In this document: piece after piece, positions 1 to 7,760 of the stretch
Position numbering within the stretch: the first letter of the stretch is position 1
Layout of the letters: each line of letters opens with the position of its first letter
Origin: Flavobacteriaceae bacterium
GTDB lineage: Bacteria; Bacteroidota; Bacteroidia; Flavobacteriales; Flavobacteriaceae
NCBI GenBank assembly: GCA_020435885.1
Contig: JAGQYU010000295.1
Span: 1-10,449, forward strand
Direction of reading: 5' to 3'
DNA length: 10,449 nucleotides
Notes under the pieces: model-generated
What the model was told of the DNA's origin: nothing
Seen by the model: the letters and a program-made list of their open reading frames with translations, nothing else
Database searches by the model: none
Made by a program: the position numbers and the translations under genes

Positions 1-700
1 CCTGTGGTAAAACCACTATAAAGAACAGCTTGTGCCTTTGGATAAGCAAATATCATGGCAGATTGCATATCACACTTTGTAATTTTATGGAAATTGGCAG
101 TAGCCAAAACCTTATCGGGAATACCTAAAAGCAAATAGGTTAGAAAAGCAGGGTAGATACCGATGTCTAACAGTGCTCCTCCTCCTAAATAAAGATCAAC
201 AGCCCTACTCTCAATACTACCATCAAATTTAAATGCAAAATCAGCATTAATATATTCTACTTCTCCTATAACTCCACTATCAATAATTTCTTTGGCTTTT
301 AAAATATTAGGATTAAAACGTGTACATAGTGCCTCCATAAAAAACCGATTTGTTTTTTGGAAACATCAATCATCATTTGAGCATCAGTAGCATTTATTGC
401 CAAAGGTTTTTCACAAAGCACATGTTTACCACTTTCCATTGCCTGAATGCTCAATTCAGCATGTGAAGTGTGTGGAGTTGCAATGTAAACTATATCTACA
501 TCTTCATCGCTGAATAAGTCGTCATAGCTTCCATAGGCTTTTCTTGCTGAATATTGGGCTTTAAAATCTGTTGCTTTTTCTATATTTCTAGAGGCTACTG
601 CCATCAACTCTCCATCCTCTATTAGTGTCAAATCTTGAACAAATTTATGGGCAATTTTTCCGCACCCTATGATACCCCACCTTATAACTTTATAGCTCAT
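1..700 (-). pseudogene. Gfo/Idh/MocA family NAD(P)-dependent oxidoreductase, frameshifted, C-terminus beyond window
   Basis: Members of this family reduce or oxidise sugars, cyclitols or related diols in the cytoplasm with NAD(P)(H). The chosen start is the Met of MSYKVIRWG at 698-700, four bases after the stop of the transporter gene. An in-frame Met at 736 would add 12 residues that overlap the transporter and precede the usual family N-terminus. Visible motifs are the Rossmann glycine motif GIIGCGKIA (residues 9-17), IATPHTSH (73-80) and CEKPLA (96-101) with the catalytic-type Lys98. After SKK (residues 114-116) the frame runs into a stop at 299-301. In the -1 frame the family sequence resumes at once (TNRFFMEALCTRFNP...) and stays open to base 1, including the family motif GGALLDIGIYP. 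The break lies at a run of six T at 353-358 (A on the coding strand), and one more base would restore a single reading frame. Roughly 230 of the expected 320-330 residues are in the window. The family call is firm. The substrate is unknown, and whether the break is real or a sequencing error cannot be decided here. Confidence 0.88.
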
Positions 701-704
701 CAAG

Positions 705-2231
705 TTAATTTTCAGAAAGTTTAGTTTTTGACACATTAAGTCTCATGGCCAAAATAGCCGCAATGATAAAAAATACTCCCCCAAATAAAATGGCATAAAT
801 GGCATTATTATCTAACCCATATTCTATGATTGGCCCAAAACTAACTGTTTGAATTAGCATGGGTATTACAATCATCATATTTACAATTCCCATATAAACT
901 CCTCTTCTTTCTGAAGGGATAATTTTAGAAACCATTGAATATGGAATACCCATCATAGCTGCCCATCCTATTCCGAAAAAAACCATTGGTAATAAAAGTA
1001 AATATTCATTTTTAATATAAGGCATTGATAACATAGCAATGCCAGTCAATGCTAAACTTAACACATATACCCTCTTTGAACTATATTTTTTAGCCAAAGG
1101 GACAAGAGCTAAAGCAACAAGCATGGTTACTAAATTATATGTTCCATTCATCAATCCGGTTTGAGCCAATGCTTCATCATCAGTTATTCCCGGTATTGAG
1201 GTTTTAATCATAGGTTTAATAAACTGCCAATACACAAATAATGCATACCATTGGAAAAAATAAACTGCTGATAACCTCCACATAAATTTTGGCATATCTT
1301 TAATTGCTTCAGAAGCTTCCATTAAGGGTATTAACAAATCTCCAAATTTTTTAATGATAGTATTTTCAGGATTACTTTTAATGAGTTTGTATAAAAAGAA
1401 AAGCCATACAAAAGCAATTACCAACATAATAACAACTAACAAGTTATAATTATCAAACAGATAGGGAATTAAATAGCCCAATGCTAAACCTAACAAAATT
1501 GGTATAGATAAAATTACGAATAAAGCAGTAAAAACTTGAATAACAGGAAGTGGCTTGCCTTCATTAAATTCATTGATTTCTTTCAATTCTTCTTCTGTAG
1601 GAGGAATCTCAGGAGTTTTCCAAACCGACCACGCAACAGTAGCTATTGACGCAAATGCGCCTAAGAAAAATGAATAATATACCCATGTAGGGATGCTATT
1701 TGCAACCTCAACAGCTTCATCAGTTGAACTAAACCAATCTTGAAAAAGAAATAATGAAAAATTGGCAATAGTTATACCTGCACCTACAAAAAGAGATTGC
1801 ATTTGGTATCCAAACGTTAATTGATTATCAGGCAACTTATCTCCCACAAAAGCTCTATAAGGCTCCATTGCAGTGTTATTACCAGCATCTAAGATCCAAA
1901 GCAGGCCTACTGCAAACCACAACTCAGAACTAAACGGAAAAGCAAACAAACATAAACTCGCTAAAATGGCTCCGATTAAAAAGAAAGGTTTTCGCCTGCC
2001 AAATTTGTATGACCATGTTTTATCTGAAACTGCACCTATAATAGGTTGAATTAGTAATCCTGTTACAGGGCCTGCTAAATTTAATAAGGGTAATTCTTCA
2101 TGATGGGCTCCCAAGTACTCGAAAATTGGATTTACCGCAGTTTGTTGTAATCCAAAACTAAACTGGATTCCAAAAAACCCAACATTCATATTCCAAATTT
2201 GCCAGAAAGAAAGACGAGGTTTTATACTCAT
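705..2231 (-). CDS. SLC45/GPH-like sugar transporter, major facilitator superfamily
   Basis: Predicted inner-membrane symporter of 508 residues, probably carrying a sugar or glycoside into the cytoplasm. It is hydrophobic throughout. Residues 54-83 form the loop 2-3 signature of sucrose/SLC45-type carriers: a GPVTGLLIQP helix, then GAVSD and FGRRKPF (77-83). Residues 115-132 (DAGNNTAMEPYRAFVGDK) and 420-435 (GIGWAAMMGIPYSMVS) also match this group as I know it. Two extra hydrophobic stretches, about 230-257 and 262-282, sit in the middle, so a count by eye gives nearer 14 than 12 membrane segments. A charged stretch at about 206-226 precedes them. The start follows a 32 bp gap after the GyrI-like gene and has an AT-rich leader without a Shine-Dalgarno sequence. 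The stop is four bases before the Gfo/Idh/MocA gene, which suggests uptake coupled to oxidation. Placement in the superfamily is secure, the SLC45-like subgroup is likely, and the substrate is unknown. Confidence 0.88.
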   Translation of the reverse strand: MSIKPRLSFWQIWNMNVGFFGIQFSFGLQQTAVNPIFEYLGAHHEELPLLNLAGPVTGLLIQPIIGAVSDKTWSYKFGRRKPFFLIGAILASLCLFAFPFSSELWFAVGLLWILDAGNNTAMEPYRAFVGDKLPDNQLTFGYQMQSLFVGAGITIANFSLFLFQDWFSSTDEAVEVANSIPTWVYYSFFLGAFASIATVAWSVWKTPEIPPTEEELKEINEFNEGKPLPVIQVFTALFVILSIPILLGLALGYLIPYLFDNYNLLVVIMLVIAFVWLFFLYKLIKSNPENTIIKKFGDLLIPLMEASEAIKDMPKFMWRLSAVYFFQWYALFVYWQFIKPMIKTSIPGITDDEALAQTGLMNGTYNLVTMLVALALVPLAKKYSSKRVYVLSLALTGIAMLSMPYIKNEYLLLLPMVFFGIGWAAMMGIPYSMVSKIIPSERRGVYMGIVNMMIVIPMLIQTVSFGPIIEYGLDNNAIYAILFGGVFFIIAAILAMRLNVSKTKLSEN

Positions 2232-2242
2232 AAATTAGTTAG

Positions 2243-2263
2243 TTTTTCTAAAAATAGAAAAAA
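2243..2263. repeat. Short AT-rich inverted repeat in the 32 bp gap before the transporter
   Basis: TTTTTCTA (2243-2250) and TAGAAAAA (2255-2262) are perfect inverted copies separated by AAAA. This is the longest intergenic gap in the window. The stem has one G-C pair only, so it would be weak in RNA and does not resemble a factor-independent terminator. It could be a small protein-binding palindrome or chance in an AT-rich spacer. Confidence 0.25.
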
Positions 2264-3151
2264 TTATTTAATCGGCATGTAAACCTCTGCTTCCCACTGT
2301 AAAGCATCACCTCCCATATTTGGATTATTGTGAAAAACTTCAACAGGTTTATTAGTTATTTCAATATTATTATTTTTGGCATAGTCCTGTAAAGCATACC
2401 AGGCTCTATCAGAAGTAATATAATTACCATTATAAGTTGCCTTTAACGCTTTAAACCCATCTATTTGTTTGTATCTTAAATATTTATGTATAGGGAGTGA
2501 ATCTTTGTTTTTAATTGGAAAACAAAAATTATATTCAATACTATCTTTCTTCATATTCCAATCAATAACTTCAACAAAGGGTCTACCATTAGGTTCAATA
2601 TTATTTTTAACGATAAAATCTGTTAACAGAGGATAATATATCATCATTCCTTTGGCCTTATCAAACTGTGAGCTCTTAACCAACACGTATATACAATAGG
2701 TATCATCTAATCCTTCTTTTCCATCTATAGTAACTTTAAAATTTTTGATATGATCTTGCAGCCCTGAAACAAAATCCTTAACTGAACTTTTTGACCTTTT
2801 CTTAAAATTACTATTGATGAATAGTACTTCTACCTTATTTTTTAAACTATGAGTTTCATCTTTTATATATACTTTCACTTTTGAAATTGAATCATTCAAT
2901 GATGTTATCCTCCAATTATAGATTAATAATGAATCATTAAACTTAACTCTCTGAGTGATGGTATTTAAGTCCTCAGAATCAATAATATGAGCATCATTTA
3001 ATGTTGAATTCCATAATTTTATTGATTGATTAATAGTCCCAGGTATTGCTTTTATTTTAAAAGTGATTAAATAATCATATGGTTTAACAAAAAGGTACCA
3101 AATCAAAAAACCAATAAGCAAAACAATACCAATAAAAACTCCTTTTTTCAT
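2264..3151 (-). CDS. Membrane-anchored protein with C-terminal GyrI-like (AraC effector-binding) domain
   Basis: This 295-residue protein starts with a Lys-Lys Met leader and one hydrophobic helix (about 4-22), which should anchor it in the inner membrane with the rest outside the cytoplasm. Residues about 25-140 are a beta-rich region that may be SRPBCC-like; I am not sure of this. Residues about 150-295 look like the GyrI-like small-molecule-binding fold that ends many AraC-type regulators. The end fits well: Y-x-G-x-Y at 240-244, then WYALQDYAKNNNIE, then PVEVFHNNP and the closing EAEVYMPI. The same pattern occurs once before, at about 172-213 (YPLLTDFIVKNNIE, PFVEVIDWN, FCFPI), as expected for the pseudo-twofold structure of this fold. 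There is no helix-turn-helix, so it is unlikely to be a transcription factor by itself. It begins three bases after the haloperoxidase stop and is probably co-translated. A role in sensing, binding or modifying the pathway's ligand is inference. Confidence 0.72.
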   Translation of the reverse strand: MKKGVFIGIVLLIGFLIWYLFVKPYDYLITFKIKAIPGTINQSIKLWNSTLNDAHIIDSEDLNTITQRVKFNDSLLIYNWRITSLNDSISKVKVYIKDETHSLKNKVEVLFINSNFKKRSKSSVKDFVSGLQDHIKNFKVTIDGKEGLDDTYCIYVLVKSSQFDKAKGMMIYYPLLTDFIVKNNIEPNGRPFVEVIDWNMKKDSIEYNFCFPIKNKDSLPIHKYLRYKQIDGFKALKATYNGNYITSDRAWYALQDYAKNNNIEITNKPVEVFHNNPNMGGDALQWEAEVYMPIK

Positions 3152-3154
3152 TTG

Positions 3155-4498
3155 CTAGTTAGAAGCTTTATTATCTTTAACCATAGTTAAATTATTAACT
3201 ACAAATTTTCCCAAATCTCTACCTTGTTGTACTCCAACTTCTATTGCGGCTCTATAATGTATGCCCCCATACATCCTACTAATAGCAGCTTCATCAGCAG
3301 CTTGGCTAAAAGAATTAAAGCTTCTCACCGGTAAGCCATAGGGCAGTTCAGTATCATCATTAAAAGGAAAATCATCTCCAAAAACTGATGCCAATATAAC
3401 TGATGCTGCTCCGGAAACTACGGAATGTCCACTTGTATATTCAGGAAATGGTGGTGTTTGTAAAATAGGTTTCCAATTATCATCAAAGTATTGATTGATC
3501 AAAGTTTCCGGTCTTATTAAATTGCTTCTGTACTTTTCATCCCAACAACTAATAAAACCATCAGCAATAGCAATGGCAGTTTTAGTATATACCATAACTG
3601 ATTTATCAAAATCTGCATTATCATTCCTACATGCAATTTTTGCTATACCAATCCAATGTGCTCCCGGAGTAATTTTTTTTGTAGCGAACATTAAATGACC
3701 TCTGGTAACTGAAACGTATGGATTACAATCCCAAAATCTGGCAATTTGAACTTGTTCACTTGAATCTCCTATTTTGGTAATCTCGTTACCTACATCAAAA
3801 ACCTCTTTTAATTCTTTATAAAAGAGTGTTCCTTCTTTCATAGAAAATGGTGGTGGTGGAATGGGTTTAAACTGAGCTGCCGAGTCTATAACAAATGGGC
3901 GTATTTTACTCCAATGTGGCTCTATACCATCTATATATGCTGGTGGTGTTGGTTGCCAACGTGAAGGATCATCAGAAATAACCGTAAATTTTGACATGGT
4001 ACGTGTCTGCTTGTAATTATCTTTATCCATCCATTTTACAATGTAATCAGCTACTTTTAAACCATATTCTTTGGAAGCTTCAAACTCCTTTGGGTTTTTC
4101 CCACTCCAAATTTCGTATAAGCTATCTCTATAATTTGTAATCATTGCTTCAGAAAAAACCAGTCTTCTATCTAAATCCAAATGTGCTATTAATGCCGCTA
4201 CCCTATAATTAACTGGTTTGGATATATCTGGTTTAGGTATTTCTGTTAAATCCTTTACTTGTCCTACAAGTGATTTATAATTATCATTCCCTAAAGCAAT
4301 AATTTCATAAGCCGCAACATCAGGATATGTAAAGATCCTACTAGCAACCGGTGGGGAAAAAATATCATGTACCATAGTTTCCACAACTTTATCTACAGAT
4401 TTATGGAAATCTTCAGAGGTAACAACAATTGATTCATAATTCTTAGTGCATGAAAAAATTGTTACAATAAATAATACTAGCAGATATATTTTATTCAT
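3155..4498 (-). CDS. Vanadium-dependent haloperoxidase / PAP2-superfamily lipoprotein
   Basis: A 447-residue envelope protein. Residues 1-17 form a lipoprotein signal (MNKIYLLVLFIVTIFSC) with Cys17 as the likely lipidation site. The three vanadate/phosphate-binding motifs are present in order with allowed spacing: K322-x6-R329-P330, then S356-G357-H358, then S407-R408-x5-H414. Trp319, three residues before Lys322, and Phe351, seven before His358, match the positions of Trp350 and Phe397 in the fungal (Curvularia) vanadium chloroperoxidase as I recall them. The Asp usually found four residues after the last His is Ala418. The fold is shared by haloperoxidases, which oxidise halides with H2O2, and acid phosphatases, so the reaction is not proven. 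The motif set and the length favour the bacterial haloperoxidase-like group. The gene follows the VCBS/ASPIC gene by 10 bp behind an A-rich leader and precedes the GyrI-like gene by 3 bp. I recall similar enzymes next to CRTAC1-like VCBS proteins in other Bacteroidota. Confidence 0.87.
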   Translation of the reverse strand: MNKIYLLVLFIVTIFSCTKNYESIVVTSEDFHKSVDKVVETMVHDIFSPPVASRIFTYPDVAAYEIIALGNDNYKSLVGQVKDLTEIPKPDISKPVNYRVAALIAHLDLDRRLVFSEAMITNYRDSLYEIWSGKNPKEFEASKEYGLKVADYIVKWMDKDNYKQTRTMSKFTVISDDPSRWQPTPPAYIDGIEPHWSKIRPFVIDSAAQFKPIPPPPFSMKEGTLFYKELKEVFDVGNEITKIGDSSEQVQIARFWDCNPYVSVTRGHLMFATKKITPGAHWIGIAKIACRNDNADFDKSVMVYTKTAIAIADGFISCWDEKYRSNLIRPETLINQYFDDNWKPILQTPPFPEYTSGHSVVSGAASVILASVFGDDFPFNDDTELPYGLPVRSFNSFSQAADEAAISRMYGGIHYRAAIEVGVQQGRDLGKFVVNNLTMVKDNKASN

Positions 4499-4508
4499 TT
4501 TTTACTAC

Positions 4509-7500
4509 TTATTTGGTTATTTTATAAACTTGTACCTCATCATTATTTAAAGTAACAAGTAGATAATCTTGATTATTAATAGAAATAATATTTAGATGCC
4601 TTACAGATTTTCTTATCAAATTAAGACCTAGCACTTCTGCTTTAATTATTTGATTGTCATTTTTAACCAATGCACCTGAAAAAGAATCAAACCTTCCTTG
4701 ATAAGGCTTTACACCAAAATAATTACCTGCAACTAACACTTCTTCCTTTCCATCTTTATCAAAATCGTAAGCAATCATAGCCATTATAGGAGCTATTTGC
4801 ATTTCGGAATTGAAAGGCACAAAACTAAACTTTCCATTTTCATTCTTCAAATATCCTGACAGAAGCTCATTAACTTCTAAAATTTTGGCTTCTTTTAAGA
4901 TTTCTTCATCAAAAATTTTATCAATAGTTTTTCCTGCAAAATCTTTATAGTTTGGAAATTTCTTTTTTAAACTGACCATTTGTCCATACAAATCATCTAA
5001 ATTAACAATCGGATAATATTTTTTGTCTTTTTCTATAGCTAGTACAGTTTCCGTATTTCCATTCTTGTCAAAATCAGCGTAATACATTTTCAATGGATAT
5101 TTATGTGAAGCTTTGAATTTATTATTGGTTCCCCAGTTCCCCAGAATATAATCCTTATCTCCATCATTATCAATATCAAAAGGTATAATAGACTGCCATA
5201 AACCATTATACTTTTTATCCAAAACATCCATTGGCATCAATTGTCCTCTATTATTCTTAAAAAATATTGGTGACATCCATTCACCTACTATCACAAGATC
5301 TTTTTGGCCATCATTATCAAAATCATCCCATATAGCATCTGTAACCATTCCTACTTTTTGTAAATATTCATTACTTACTAGAGAAAATCTACCGTTATCA
5401 TTTTTTAAAATATATGAGTTTGGGGTATTCCCAAAATCATTAGTAACAATATTACCGGCCACAAACAAGTCTATGTCTCCATCATTATCAAAATCATTTT
5501 CTTTTACAACAGAAGCATTTTCAAAAAATTCAGGAAGTTTTTCAGCTTTAAAAAAGGCACTGCTTTGAATATAATAACTATCTAATAATGGCTTCATTTT
5601 ATTATAAAAATCAGCACCTCCTGAACCTATGTAAAGGTCATTTTTCCCATCATTATTCATATCCGAAATTATTGCACTTACATCCTCTTTAATTGAATCT
5701 CTAGCAATTTCAGGTATATCAACTTTGACAAACGATGTATCTTTTTGTAAATAAACTTGAGAAGGTTTATATTTTGATCCTCCAAAGAAAATATCGTCTT
5801 TACCATCATTATTTAAATCACCAATAGCTGTAGCCGGTCCTCTATCAGACACCACATATGGAATAAGCTTTTGACGATTAAAATCAATATAATTATCTTC
5901 AACATGTGTAAAATTAATACCTAAGTTATTATCAACTCTCTCAAACAATTTTTTAATATTATTACTTTTTGTAGAGTATTTGTAAGGTTTTACATTATTA
6001 GGCGAAATTTCTAAAGTTTGATTTAACTCTACATTTTTCAATACCTGATATGTTTTGTTTGGCCAAATAATTTTTAAAGAATCAATTTTTTTAGTTTTTC
6101 CAAAACCAAAATGAATAATAGGTTCTGATGATGCCTGGAAACCTCTTACAGTATACAATTCTTTGTATTGTAATTTACCTGCATTATAAGCCAAAACTTT
6201 TGTGCCAATGCCAAATTTATTAGGTAAATTATAGTTAAACTTAATTTTTAAATAATTCGCTTTCTCATTCGTTTTATTAATATACAATGTCGCTAGATGA
6301 TTAATATTATTAGTTACTAAGTCAATATCTCCATCATTATCAAAATCCCCTAATGCAGTTGCTCCTGAAATTAATGTATCTTTTGCAATCCACTTTTCGG
6401 ATTCATTTATAAATTTTAAATCATTTGTGCCTTTAAAAACATAATTATGGACTGCCCCTGAAGGCATCATTTCTAATGCTTTTTGATCGACCAATTTAGT
6501 GTTGTTCAATTTTTTTTTGATCTGTTCTGAAGAAACAAAATTTATATAATCTTTATCATTTGGACGTTTTGGGATACCGTTAGAAATAAAAACATCCTGC
6601 TCGCCATCTTGATTATAATCAGCAAACAATACACTCCAACTCCAATCTGTAGCAGCAACACCTGCTAGAAGGGCAACTTCCTTAAAATTACCATCAGCCT
6701 CATTTAAATGAAGCATATTTCTAGTAAACTGATAATAATATCCAAAACGTTCTGTACGTAATTTTAAAGTTTGAATATTATCATCTCCTTCTGATGATTT
6801 TAACACTTTTTCATCTTCGGGTAACATATCCAATGATAAAATATCAGGTCTTCCATCATGATTAATATCGGCAACATCATTACCCATTGAAAACCGAGTG
6901 GTATGCCCAAAATATTGTTTTAAACTTTCAGTAAAAGTTCCATTACCATTATTGAGATAATAATAATCATCTTCATGGAAATCGTTACCCACATAAATAT
7001 CAGGATATCCGTCTAAATTAAAATCAGCTACAGCTATTCCTAAACCATAACCATTAACACCACCATAAATACCTGCTTGTTCACTAACATCACTAAATTT
7101 ATCTCCATCATTTCTCAGAAGTCTGTCGCCTGTTTCATAATTACGCTTTAAACGGAGATCTGCATGTCCAAAAGATTCTTGTGTATGCACAGCATGATTC
7201 AATAAATAGATATCTAAATCTCCATCAAGATCATAATCTAAAAAGGCTGCTGAAGAACTGTATGTATCAAAATCTAAACCATATTGAGATGCTTTCTCCG
7301 TAAAAGTTTCGTCACCATTATTGATATACAACTCATTGTGCCCATTAAAGCCATTAATTCCTATAACGGCACACACATAAATATCTAGCAAGCCATCCCC
7401 ATTAACATCCCCCATAACAGCTCCGGTATTCCATGTACTATTACCCAAAACACCAGCTTTTTCTGTTATATCTTCAAATCTTAAATTTCCTTTATTTAAA

Positions 7501-7760
7501 TAGAGTTTATTTTTAACCTGATTACCTGAAAAGAAAATATCAGGTAAATTGTCATTGTTGATATCGCCAACTGCTACTCCACCTCCATTATAAAAATATA
7601 GATAATCTAATATATTTAAATCATCCGTTTCTGTTAATTGATTTACGAATGTTAGACCTGTTTCTTTTGATGGAGGATTCTCAAAAACCTCTCCTTCTTT
7701 TTTAGAGCAGCCTACTAGGATTAACAAACAACCATATATAAGTAAACTGTACTTATTCAT
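4509..7760 (-). CDS. VCBS/FG-GAP repeat lipoprotein with ASPIC/UnbV domain (CRTAC1-like)
   Basis: A predicted secreted lipoprotein of 1083 residues. I prefer the start at 7758-7760 (MNKYSLL...), because it gives a classic signal ending in the lipobox LVGC with Cys18, followed by SKKEGE. A start at 7787 would add nine residues ahead of the signal. Calcium-loop motifs of the form D-x-[ND]-x-[DN]-G-x-x-[DE], typical of FG-GAP/VCBS beta-propeller blades, recur about 14 times. Counting from the 7787 Met, examples are 127-135, 184-192, 255-263, 307-315, 481-489, 657-665, 765-773, 871-879 and 1008-1016. An ASPIC/UnbV domain lies between the two propeller halves (about 522-595, with RGFQASSE and IIWPNKTYQVLKN). 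A Lys-rich, probably helical insert without calcium loops lies at about 926-975. The start overlaps the stop of the upstream paralogue by 8 nt (ATGAATAA), so translation is probably coupled. The family has no settled biochemical role; binding of glycan, protein or calcium at the cell surface is inference. Confidence 0.9.
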   Translation of the reverse strand: MNKYSLLIYGCLLILVGCSKKEGEVFENPPSKETGLTFVNQLTETDDLNILDYLYFYNGGGVAVGDINNDNLPDIFFSGNQVKNKLYLNKGNLRFEDITEKAGVLGNSTWNTGAVMGDVNGDGLLDIYVCAVIGINGFNGHNELYINNGDETFTEKASQYGLDFDTYSSSAAFLDYDLDGDLDIYLLNHAVHTQESFGHADLRLKRNYETGDRLLRNDGDKFSDVSEQAGIYGGVNGYGLGIAVADFNLDGYPDIYVGNDFHEDDYYYLNNGNGTFTESLKQYFGHTTRFSMGNDVADINHDGRPDILSLDMLPEDEKVLKSSEGDDNIQTLKLRTERFGYYYQFTRNMLHLNEADGNFKEVALLAGVAATDWSWSVLFADYNQDGEQDVFISNGIPKRPNDKDYINFVSSEQIKKKLNNTKLVDQKALEMMPSGAVHNYVFKGTNDLKFINESEKWIAKDTLISGATALGDFDNDGDIDLVTNNINHLATLYINKTNEKANYLKIKFNYNLPNKFGIGTKVLAYNAGKLQYKELYTVRGFQASSEPIIHFGFGKTKKIDSLKIIWPNKTYQVLKNVELNQTLEISPNNVKPYKYSTKSNNIKKLFERVDNNLGINFTHVEDNYIDFNRQKLIPYVVSDRGPATAIGDLNNDGKDDIFFGGSKYKPSQVYLQKDTSFVKVDIPEIARDSIKEDVSAIISDMNNDGKNDLYIGSGGADFYNKMKPLLDSYYIQSSAFFKAEKLPEFFENASVVKENDFDNDGDIDLFVAGNIVTNDFGNTPNSYILKNDNGRFSLVSNEYLQKVGMVTDAIWDDFDNDGQKDLVIVGEWMSPIFFKNNRGQLMPMDVLDKKYNGLWQSIIPFDIDNDGDKDYILGNWGTNNKFKASHKYPLKMYYADFDKNGNTETVLAIEKDKKYYPIVNLDDLYGQMVSLKKKFPNYKDFAGKTIDKIFDEEILKEAKILEVNELLSGYLKNENGKFSFVPFNSEMQIAPIMAMIAYDFDKDGKEEVLVAGNYFGVKPYQGRFDSFSGALVKNDNQIIKAEVLGLNLIRKSVRHLNIISINNQDYLLVTLNNDEVQVYKITK
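7753..7760 (-). other. 8-nt stop/start overlap (ATGAATAA) coupling the two VCBS paralogues
   Basis: On the coding strand the upstream gene ends ...AAT GAA TAA, and the same bases give ATG AAT AA, the start of the downstream gene. The overlap supports translational coupling and, with it, the MNKYSLL start of the downstream lipoprotein. Confidence 0.75.

Noticed and set aside
353..358. Programmed -1 frameshift
   Set aside because: The slippery heptamer is not in the right phase (C AAA AAA C in the zero frame), I see no evident downstream stem-loop, and family members do not use frameshifting as far as I know.
701..736. Start at 736 for the Gfo/Idh/MocA gene
   Set aside because: It would overlap the transporter's last codons and add residues ahead of the usual Rossmann N-terminus. 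The Met at 700 fits both family and spacing.
2243..2263. Inverted repeat as a transcription terminator
   Set aside because: The stem has a single G-C pair, and the gene spacing on both sides fits a continuous operon.
3495..3698. Forward-strand open stretch of 67 codons
   Set aside because: It lies entirely opposite the haloperoxidase coding region, including its motif residues, and has no recognisable family sequence.
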